The translations under genes and the position numbers were made by a program. From Candidatus Eiseniibacteriota bacterium (GTDB lineage: Bacteria; Eisenbacteria; RBG-16-71-46; CAIMUX01; WJJG01): 18,575 nucleotides of DNA. The stretch covers positions 1 to 18,575 of the forward strand of contig VGIY01000016.1 of assembly GCA_016867695.1 (NCBI GenBank), in the 5' to 3' direction. The notes under the pieces are model-generated. The model was given only the letters and a program-made list of their open reading frames with translations. It had not been told where the DNA came from and ran no database searches. Of this stretch, positions 7,383 to 13,273 are shown piece by piece (position 1 is the first letter of the stretch; each line of letters opens with the position of its first letter).

Positions 7383-9134
7383 TCACTTGCTCACGGCCCG
7401 GTCGACCACGAGGTAGATCGTGACGATCTGGGTCGTGACCTGGAGGATGTCCTTGAACAACGCCCAGTAGTGCCGCTCGGGCTTCTCCGGGACCCAGATC
7501 GTGTCGCCCGCCTCGAGCCGGTCGACCTCGCCGATCGAGATCCACTCGCCGGTCGAGGCGCGGATGACGCGCGTCCTGCCCCGGGCCGCTTTCTCCGCGA
7601 AGCCGCCCGCGCGGCGGATGTACTGCTCGGGCGTGAGGCCCGCCTCGAACATGATGTTCCCCGGCGACGCCACCATGCCGAGCACACTGACGAAGTCGCG
7701 CGTCTTCGGGATCACGATCAGGTCGCCGTGGCGCAGGAGCAGGTCCTGCTCGGCGTCGCCCGCGACCAGCAGGGCGTGGAAGTCGACGACCATCAACCCG
7801 CGGTTCTCCCGCGAGCGGAGCTTGAAGTACTCGTACTCGTCGAGCGTCATGTCGGCGGGCGGCACCGTCTTCAGGCGCTCGAACTCCCTGTCCTCCAGTC
7901 GGATCGCCTCACGCCGGACCAGCGTCGCCTCGCGCAGGAAGGCCTCGGGAGTGACGCCCCCGGCGCGGCGCAGGACCTCCGTCAGTTTGGTTTCGCCCTC
8001 GATGATCGTGTAGTTGCCCGGATAGACGACCTCGCCCTGGATCTCGATCAGCCGCCTGATGCGATACTCCGGGATCGCTCTCACGAAGACGATATCGTCG
8101 GGGCGCAGGAGGAAGTCGGGGTAGTCGAGGATCTCCTCGCCCTCGACCGTCAGCCGGCGCACGGGGAAGCGGCCGACGATCGGCGGCGCATGCACGGCGT
8201 CCTGCGCCCTGCCGGCCGTGATCCCGCCGTTGGCGACGGCGTAGAAGCGGACCGGGTGGCGGTCGGGACCCAGATAGCGGGCGATCTCCAGCGTGTCGGG
8301 GAAGGCGTCGGGGGCGAAGCCGCCGGCGACGCCGATCGCGTCGCTGAAACGGTCGCCCTCGAGGAACTCGAACCCCCCGCCCTCGTTGACCGCGCCCTGC
8401 ACGGAGAAGCGGTGGCGAATGTAAGGAACATAGACGATGTCCCCCTCCCGCAGGCGAGGGTTGCCCTCCTGGACGCCACGGCGGCGGAAGGCGAAGAGGT
8501 CGGCCTGAGCGGGAGGTCCGGCGCCGCGGGTGATCGTGATGCTGCGCTGGCTGGCGCGGGGCAGGAAGTCGCCCGCCCAGCTCACCGCGGCCGAGACGCG
8601 GTCGACCGCCGTGGCCAGATAGGTCCCCGGATAGGCCACCTGACCCAGGACGTGGACCTGGAAGCGGCGCAGCCCGGCCAGCGCGATCGTGATCTCGACG
8701 TTGTGGAACTGGCGCAGCAACGCGGCGCGAATGCGCTCGCGCGCCTCGTCTAGCGCCAGCCCGTCGACCGGCACCTCCCCGACGGAGGGGACGATGACCG
8801 TTCCCTCGAGCGTCACCGGAAGCGTATAGCGGATCGGCTTCGCGCCCCAGACGGCGACCGCGAGGCTGTCGCCGGGGCCCAGGCGGTAGTCGGCTCCGGA
8901 GATGGCCTGTTCGAGGCCCTCTCCCGCGCCGGCCAGACGCGCCGCGGCCTGCTCGCGCGGCGGCGGCGCGTCGGCCGCCGGCGCGCACCGCGCCGACGGC
9001 GGCGCCAGGAGCAGGAGGAGGCCGGCCGCGGCGACGGCGACGCAGGCCGACCGCCGGCCGGCGATCGCCCCTCTCCGGAGGGCCGGGAGCCGGCCCGCCG
9101 AAGGAACCTGTTTGCGGACTGGGGATTGCACCAT
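7383..9134 (-). CDS. SLBB-domain polysaccharide export protein (Wza-like outer membrane/periplasmic exporter)
   Basis: The protein has 583 residues from the ATG, or 584 from a GTG one codon upstream. After a basic N-region comes a hydrophobic signal segment (about 31-48) ending near ARCAPA. The polysaccharide-export domain follows (YRLGPGDSLAVAVWG, about 83-97, then the VTLEGTVIVPSVGEV element). About four SLBB-like units come next, each with a pattern like GxVxxPGxY and a closing RAGG or AGGF: VLGQVAYPGTY, VQGAVNEGGG, IQGEVVYPGNY and VLGMVASPGN. The C-terminus is a single amphipathic/hydrophobic helix. Wza-type proteins form the outer-membrane channel for capsule or exopolysaccharide. No Wza-style lipobox is obvious, so this is a signal-peptide form. 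It is first in a minus-strand operon with the heparinase-family protein, the oxidoreductase and wzz. A promoter-like pair directly abuts the start. Confidence 0.9.
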   Translation of the reverse strand: MVQSPVRKQVPSAGRLPALRRGAIAGRRSACVAVAAAGLLLLLAPPSARCAPAADAPPPREQAAARLAGAGEGLEQAISGADYRLGPGDSLAVAVWGAKPIRYTLPVTLEGTVIVPSVGEVPVDGLALDEARERIRAALLRQFHNVEITIALAGLRRFQVHVLGQVAYPGTYLATAVDRVSAAVSWAGDFLPRASQRSITITRGAGPPAQADLFAFRRRGVQEGNPRLREGDIVYVPYIRHRFSVQGAVNEGGGFEFLEGDRFSDAIGVAGGFAPDAFPDTLEIARYLGPDRHPVRFYAVANGGITAGRAQDAVHAPPIVGRFPVRRLTVEGEEILDYPDFLLRPDDIVFVRAIPEYRIRRLIEIQGEVVYPGNYTIIEGETKLTEVLRRAGGVTPEAFLREATLVRREAIRLEDREFERLKTVPPADMTLDEYEYFKLRSRENRGLMVVDFHALLVAGDAEQDLLLRHGDLIVIPKTRDFVSVLGMVASPGNIMFEAGLTPEQYIRRAGGFAEKAARGRTRVIRASTGEWISIGEVDRLEAGDTIWVPEKPERHYWALFKDILQVTTQIVTIYLVVDRAVSK

Positions 9135-9144
9135 CACGCCGGGC

Positions 9145-9174
9145 AGTCTAGGGCCGCGCCGAAATCGGCGTCAA
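9145..9174 (-). promoter_or_regulatory. Putative sigma-70-type promoter for the polysaccharide export operon
   Basis: On the minus strand TTGACG (9174-9169, 5 of 6 to consensus) is followed after 18 bases by TAGACT (9150-9145, 4 of 6). The expected transcription start, 6-7 bases beyond, falls at about 9139-9137. That is on or just before the GTG/ATG start of the exporter gene, and no Shine-Dalgarno is seen in front of it, so a leaderless message is possible. Such hexamers occur by chance, although AT-containing matches are rarer in sequence this GC-rich. Confidence 0.4.
9157..9170. promoter_or_regulatory. 14-bp dyad, possible operator between -35 and -10
   Basis: The sequence cgccgaaatcggcg is an inverted repeat with 6-base arms around AA. 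It occupies the spacer of the proposed minus-strand promoter (overlapping the last two bases of its -35), a classical place for a repressor or activator site. There is no regulator gene in the window to pair it with. Confidence 0.3.
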
Positions 9175-9208
9175 TCGCCATTCCCGGCGCGCGGCAGACG
9201 AGCCCCGC

Positions 9209-9237
9209 TTGACGGTCGGGCCCCCATCCCGTGCAAT
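9209..9237 (+). promoter_or_regulatory. Putative sigma-70-type promoter for the NamZ-like gene
   Basis: TTGACG (9209-9214, 5 of 6) and TGCAAT (9232-9237, 4 of 6) are separated by 17 bases. This predicts a start near 9244 and a leader of about 60 bases before the GTG at 9306. It is divergent from the export-operon promoter. If real, it excludes the longer reading frame beginning at GTG 9231. Confidence 0.35.
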
Positions 9238-9305
9238 GCAGGCGGTCGGACGGTCGCGCGTGCGCCGCCCGCACCAGCCTGGATGGACCGCCCCGGAGGC
9301 GTCGC

Positions 9306-10589
9306 GTGCCGTTCGTGACGACAGGACTGGATCGCCTCGTCGAGTCGCGCCCCCCGCTGCCGGGCCGGGGCCGCGCGGCGCTGCTCTGCAACGCCACGAC
9401 GATATCCTCGCGGGGCGTGCCCACGGCCGAGGCGGCGGCGGGCTGCCCCGGGCTCCGCCTCGAGCGGATCTTCACGCCCCAGCACGGATTCGCGGCCGAG
9501 AAGCAGGACAACATGATCCCCTCTTCCGACGGGGTCCACGCCCGCCTGCGCGTGCCTTTGATCAGCCTCTACGGCGAGCAGCGCGAGCCCGACCCGGCCG
9601 CCTTCGACGGGCTAGACGCGCTGATCATCGACCTCCAGGACGTCGGCACGCGCGTCTACACCTTTCTGGTCACCGCGCTCTTTACGATCCGCGGCGCCCT
9701 CGCCCGCGGGGTGCCCGTGATCGTCCTCGATCGGCCCAATCCGATCGGCGGGGCGGTGGACGGCCCCGTTCTCGAGGAGGGCTTCCGCTCCTTCGTCGGG
9801 ACCGCCGACACGCCGCTGCGGCACGGACTGACCGCGGCCGAGTATCTCCTCTACGGCTCCTGGCGCATGGGCCTGATCGCCGAGGAAGCTGCGCGCCGCG
9901 TCGCCGCCGGCGCCCGGCGCGCCGCGCGGGAGGGGCCGGACGGCGCCGGGAAGTCCGAACCCCGCGTCGGGGAGGCGCCGCTCTCCATCCTGCCGCTCGC
10001 CGGCTGGCGGCGCGACATGTACTTCGACGCCACGGGCCTGCTCTGGACCATGCCCTCGCCCAACATGCCCGCGCTGGAGACGGCGATCGTCTACCCGGGA
10101 CAGGTCCTCCTGGAGGGCACGAATCTCTCCGAGGGACGCGGCACCACGAGGCCGTTCGAGATCTTCGGCGCGCCCTTCGTCGATCCGCCGGATGTGCTCT
10201 CGCGCCTGGGCGGGACGGCAGGCTGCTCCCCCCTCGCCGGTGCGCTCCTGCGCGAGGTCGCCTTCGAGCCGATGTTCCAGAAGCATGCCGACCGCACCTG
10301 CCGCGGGTTCCACATCCACGTGGTCGACCGGCCGGCATACGCCCCGGTGCGCTTCACCGTCTCGCTGCTGGCGGCGATCCGGCGCGCGCACGGCGACGCC
10401 TTCGCCTGGCGCGAACCCCCTTACGAGTACGAGTGGGAGCGCATGCCGATCGACCTCCTCTGCGGAACCGACCGTGTGCGCCGAGCCATCGACGGCGGCG
10501 CCGACTGCGCGGAGATCGCCGCCTCCTGGGAAGAGCCGCTGCGCGCCTATCGGGAGCGCGTCGGGCCGCTCCTGCTCTATGACGACTGA
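9306..10589 (+). CDS. namZ: DUF1343 / NamZ-like exo-beta-N-acetylmuramidase
   Basis: The 427-residue protein matches the DUF1343 family along its length: FTPQHGF (about 56-62), IDLQDVGTRVYTF (108-120), VLDRPNPIGG (140-149), then after a variable insert WTMPSPNMP (247-255), GTNLSEGRGTTRPFE (271-285) and GFHIHVVDRP. Studied members (B. subtilis NamZ) release MurNAc from the non-reducing end of peptidoglycan fragments. Two points are unusual. The usual PEHG Glu is Gln here, and no signal peptide is visible at either possible start, although characterised NamZ acts outside the cytoplasm. The start chosen is GTG 9306, preceded by a GGAGG site seven bases away. The longer GTG start at 9231 adds only an Arg-rich stretch. 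The downstream MurU-AmgK-like fusion gene suggests that the freed MurNAc is salvaged. Confidence 0.85.
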   Translation: MPFVTTGLDRLVESRPPLPGRGRAALLCNATTISSRGVPTAEAAAGCPGLRLERIFTPQHGFAAEKQDNMIPSSDGVHARLRVPLISLYGEQREPDPAAFDGLDALIIDLQDVGTRVYTFLVTALFTIRGALARGVPVIVLDRPNPIGGAVDGPVLEEGFRSFVGTADTPLRHGLTAAEYLLYGSWRMGLIAEEAARRVAAGARRAAREGPDGAGKSEPRVGEAPLSILPLAGWRRDMYFDATGLLWTMPSPNMPALETAIVYPGQVLLEGTNLSEGRGTTRPFEIFGAPFVDPPDVLSRLGGTAGCSPLAGALLREVAFEPMFQKHADRTCRGFHIHVVDRPAYAPVRFTVSLLAAIRRAHGDAFAWREPPYEYEWERMPIDLLCGTDRVRRAIDGGADCAEIAASWEEPLRAYRERVGPLLLYDD

Positions 10590-10660
10590 GCCGGCGGCCG
10601 CGCCCGCGCCCCGGCTGCGATCCGCCGCCGTCGCGTCGGGCCGGCTCGAGCCGGCGGCCG
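10588..10660. repeat. 13-bp direct repeat spaced 60 bp, with a 14-bp palindrome
   Basis: The sequence gagccggcggccg occurs at 10588-10600 (spanning the stop of the NamZ-like gene) and at 10648-10660. The second copy overlaps a perfect palindrome, ccggctcgagccgg, at 10641-10654. Its role is unknown. The palindrome could form a short hairpin after the gene, but no T-run follows. Confidence 0.6.
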
Positions 10661-10713
10661 ATGGTGGCTCGGGCCAACTCGATCGGGCGGCCGCGGGCGG
10701 CCGAGTGCCGGAA

Positions 10714-10780
10714 GGGAGCGGCCGGCCTGGGGGCGCCGGATGGGAGCGGCCGGCCTGGGGGCGCCGGATGGAGCGACCGG
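10714..10780. repeat. 28-bp tandem repeat, two full copies and a partial third
   Basis: Units at 10714-10741 and 10742-10769 are identical, and a degenerate third begins at 10770 and fades by 10780. The array lies in the 268-bp gap between the NamZ-like and MurU-AmgK-like genes. No supported gene uses it. Each unit contains a cggccggcc-type palindromic core. Confidence 0.85.
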
Positions 10781-10782
10781 TT

Positions 10783-10870
10783 GATGCGTGACGGAAGGCG
10801 GACCGATGAGCGCCGGAAGGTGGGCGGGCGGATGAGCGCCGGAAGGTGGGCGGGTCGATGAGCGCCGGCG
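10783..10870. repeat. 26-bp tandem repeat that triplicates the start region of the MurU-AmgK-like gene
   Basis: Units run 10805-10830 and 10831-10856 and differ only at the end. A third begins at 10857 and is the real start of the downstream gene. A degenerate 22-base relative precedes them at 10783-10804. Each unit contains GATGAGCGCCGG plus GGAAGG, that is, a start codon with its first codons and a Shine-Dalgarno-like element. The unit is two bases over a multiple of three, so the repeated ATGs lie in three different frames. Confidence 0.85.
10806..10861 (+). other. Two overlapping nine-codon mini-frames feeding into the downstream start
   Basis: ATG 10806 opens a frame MSAGRWAGG ending at TGA 10833-10835, which overlaps ATG 10832. 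That ATG opens MSAGRWAGR ending at TGA 10859-10861, which overlaps ATG 10858 of the large gene. Both junctions are ATGA. A well-placed GGAAGG (10793-10798) lies seven bases before the first ATG. The later starts have the same element 11 bases away. This could be a chain of termination-reinitiation, or simply what any duplicated ATGA start with this unit length produces. Confidence 0.4.
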
Positions 10871-13029
10871 CCACGGTCGTCGACGTCCTGCTGCTCGCCG
10901 CCGGGTTCGGGACCCGGTTGCGTCCGCTGACGCTACAGCGCCCGAAGGCCCTGCTGCCGCTCCTCGGCCTCCCGCTCCTCGAACATCATCTCCGGCGCTT
11001 CCTCGACGACCCACTGGTCGGCCGCGTCGTCGTCAACGGCCACCACCTCGCCGATCAGCTCCAGGCCTTCATCGACGCCCACCCCCGCCGCGCGCGCCTC
11101 CGCTTCTCGCCCGAGCCGGCCATTCTCGGCACCGGCGGGGCGCTGGCCGGCGCGGCGGCGCTCCTCGCGAGCGATCCCCTTCTCGTGCAGAACGCCGACG
11201 CCCTCTTCCCCGTGCCGCCGGCAGAGGCGCTCGCCTTCCATCGCGCGCGCGGATGCCTGGCGACGATGATCCTGGCGCGCTCTCCCCTCTGGCCCAATGT
11301 GCAAGTGGAGGGGGACCGCGTGACGCGCATCGCGCGGGGAGAACGCCTGGACCAGGCTTTCACATTCACAGGCTGCTATCTCATCTCGAGGGACGCCACG
11401 GCGGCGATCCCCCGGCAGAGCTTCCACGACATCCGCGACACATTCGATCGCCTCATCGCCGTCGGCGACCTGGCCGCCTTCGTCTGGCCCGCGCAAGGGG
11501 AAGGGCCGCTGCTCGACGTCGGGACGCCCGAGGCCTACCTGGAAGCGCATCGCCTCTGCGCGGGCGGGGGCGCCCGCCGCTACGGGATCGCCTCGGCGGC
11601 CGCCGACGGTCCGCCGACGAAGCCTGCGCGGGCGAGCGGCGGCTACGGCTTCGTCGCCCCGAGCGCGATCGTCGGGGAGGGCTGCCGCATCGACGAGAGC
11701 CTCGTCCTCGACGGGGCGATCGTCGTCGCCGGCTCCGTGCTGCGCCGGGCGATCGTCGGCCCCGGCGCCCGCGCCGAGGGCTGGGTCGAGAACCGGGTCG
11801 TGACGACGCTCGGCGAGCGGCCGATCCAAGATGCCGACGAAGCGCTCGCCTCCTTCGCCCGCCGCGTGCTGGCCCTGTCGGCGGGACCGCCCGGCGAGGC
11901 GCGCGGCGGCGCCGACGCCCCTCCCGCCGAGGGAGGGGAGCCGCTGCTGACCCGACTGGCCGGGGACGGCTCGCCGCGGCGCATCTACCGCGCCCGCTTC
12001 CTGGGCGTGCGCGCCGTCGCCGTGGCCAACCCGCCGCCGCCGGCGCGCCCCCGCCCGGACGAGAACGAGGGGTTCCTGGCCGTCCGCGAGTATCTCGAGG
12101 GCCGCGGCGTGCGCGTCCCGCGCCTCTACGCCGCGGACCTGGACGCGGGCATGCTGCTGCTCGAGGATCTCGGCGATCTCCGCTTGTACGAGCGGGTGCA
12201 GGAGCTCGGCTGGGGGCGGAGGAGCTCGTCGGCGGCGCACGAGGAGAGTTATCGCCAGGCGATCCGCTTCCTGACGGCCATGCAGTCGCCCGGCCGGCCG
12301 CCGTTTAGTCTGGCCGCCGTGCCCAACCCGCCTTACACGGAGGGCTTCATCCTCGAGCACGAGGCCCGCTACTTCCACGATGAGCTCGTGCGCGGCTTCG
12401 CCGGGGTCGATCACGACTTCGGCGAGATCACCGGCGAGTGCCGCGCGCTGGCGCGCGCGGCCCTCTCGGGGATCGACCGGACCACGGGGATCGACCGGAC
12501 CCGGCGGCCCGACGCCGAGGCCGGCGGATGCGGGGCCTGGAACGACCTCAACCACGCCGAGGCGATCCTGGCCGGACTCACCTTCATGCACCGCGACTAC
12601 CAGTCCCGCAACTTGATGCTCGCCGCGGGCGGTCTGGCGGTGATCGACTTCCAGGGCGCGCGCTGGGGCCCGCCCGAGTACGATCTGGCGTCGCTTCTCT
12701 TCGACCCCTACGCGCGCATGCCCGGCGAGGTGCGCGAGCGGCTCATCCGATTCTACTGCGCCGCGGCGTCCGCCGCGGGCGTTCCGGGCATCCCGACCGA
12801 GCCGTCGGCGGCCTGGCGCGGGCGCCTGCTGGCCCACGCCGCCAACCGCCTCATGCAGGCGCTCGGCGCGTTCGCCAAACTCGGCGTCCGGCTCGGCCGG
12901 CCGGGATTCCGCGAGCACATTCCGGCGGCGCTCGAGGCGCTCGGGGACTGCCTCGAGCGCCTGGAGGCGCATCCGCGCCTGCTTCGGCTCGTCCGTGAGA
13001 TCCGGCTGACGACCGCGCGGATGCTGTAG
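10858..13029 (+). CDS. Fused MurU-like sugar-1-phosphate nucleotidyltransferase and AmgK-like sugar kinase
   Basis: The 723-residue protein has three parts. Residues 8-235 are an NTP-transferase: LLLAAGFGTRLRPLT, PKALLP, ILGTGGAL (89-96), the metal site NAD (D114) and LLDVGTPEAY (D220), resembling MurU. Residues 262-315 show hexapeptide-like repeats (left-handed beta-helix). Residues 365-715 are an APH-fold kinase: LLLEDLGD (433-440), FMHRDYQSRNLML (577-589, catalytic D580, N585), VIDFQGARWGPPEYDLASLL (595-614), close to the AmgK pattern. AmgK makes MurNAc-1-phosphate and MurU makes UDP-MurNAc, bypassing de novo synthesis. AmgK also accepts GlcNAc, so UDP-GlcNAc or another nucleotide sugar is an alternative. 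The neighbouring NamZ-like gene favours MurNAc. ATG 10858 is chosen because the core begins soon after it. GTG 10846 in frame would add only four residues. A small 18-bp duplication lies in the kinase. Confidence 0.8.
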   Translation: MSAGATVVDVLLLAAGFGTRLRPLTLQRPKALLPLLGLPLLEHHLRRFLDDPLVGRVVVNGHHLADQLQAFIDAHPRRARLRFSPEPAILGTGGALAGAAALLASDPLLVQNADALFPVPPAEALAFHRARGCLATMILARSPLWPNVQVEGDRVTRIARGERLDQAFTFTGCYLISRDATAAIPRQSFHDIRDTFDRLIAVGDLAAFVWPAQGEGPLLDVGTPEAYLEAHRLCAGGGARRYGIASAAADGPPTKPARASGGYGFVAPSAIVGEGCRIDESLVLDGAIVVAGSVLRRAIVGPGARAEGWVENRVVTTLGERPIQDADEALASFARRVLALSAGPPGEARGGADAPPAEGGEPLLTRLAGDGSPRRIYRARFLGVRAVAVANPPPPARPRPDENEGFLAVREYLEGRGVRVPRLYAADLDAGMLLLEDLGDLRLYERVQELGWGRRSSSAAHEESYRQAIRFLTAMQSPGRPPFSLAAVPNPPYTEGFILEHEARYFHDELVRGFAGVDHDFGEITGECRALARAALSGIDRTTGIDRTRRPDAEAGGCGAWNDLNHAEAILAGLTFMHRDYQSRNLMLAAGGLAVIDFQGARWGPPEYDLASLLFDPYARMPGEVRERLIRFYCAAASAAGVPGIPTEPSAAWRGRLLAHAANRLMQALGAFAKLGVRLGRPGFREHIPAALEALGDCLERLEAHPRLLRLVREIRLTTARML
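12468..12503. repeat. 18-bp tandem duplication within the kinase domain
   Basis: Two near-identical copies of ggggatcgaccggaccac lie at 12468-12485 and 12486-12503. They encode GIDRTT and GIDRTR at about residues 538-549. The insert falls before the catalytic loop in a segment that looks like a surface loop, and the frame is kept. Confidence 0.75.
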
Positions 13030-13273
13030 TCCCCGGCCGCCGGCGCGCCGCTCGGCCCGGCCCGCAGCCCCCGCGAGAACCCAAGCCGGCGGGGTGCGGA
13101 GAGGGGCCGCGGCGGACGGGCTCCGTCGCTTTCCCGCCGCCCCGTGGACATCACGCGGCTAACGCTCTTCTAGCGTCACCGCCCGGCGTCTCCTCGCGTC
13201 TCCGGGCTTCCCTGTCCGCGGGAATCGTGGATAATCCGCGCCGAGGCCGAGCGGAAACCTTGCGAGGGGTGCC
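13030..13273. other. 244-bp intergenic region before the efflux operon
   Basis: No gene is seen here. It holds a weak terminator-like hairpin near 13112-13132 and a small hairpin acgct/agcgt at 13162-13176. A GATAAT at 13230-13235 resembles a -10 box but has no convincing -35 at normal spacing. A promoter for the efflux operon is expected here by position only. Confidence 0.5.
13112..13132 (+). terminator. Weak terminator-like hairpin after the MurU-AmgK-like gene
   Basis: The arms gcggacgg and ccgtcgc pair with one bulged G around a three-base loop and are followed by only three T residues. It lies 80 bases past the stop codon. The stem is good but the T-tract is short, so function is uncertain. 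Confidence 0.3.

Noticed and set aside
9231..9305. An alternative upstream GTG start for the NamZ-like gene
   Set aside because: It adds 25 Arg-rich residues with no family match or signal, lacks a ribosome site and overlaps the proposed -10. GTG 9306 has GGAGG at good spacing.
10714..10870. A possible CRISPR array
   Set aside because: The repeats are directly adjacent with no unique spacers, and there are no cas genes. They are simple tandem duplications.
10933..12972. A 679-codon minus-strand frame opposite the MurU-AmgK-like gene
   Set aside because: It has no recognisable domain and is an antisense shadow. The + strand frame has intact nucleotidyltransferase and kinase motifs.
13162..13176. 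The small hairpin acgct/agcgt as a terminator
   Set aside because: It has only five base pairs and no following T-run. It may be chance.
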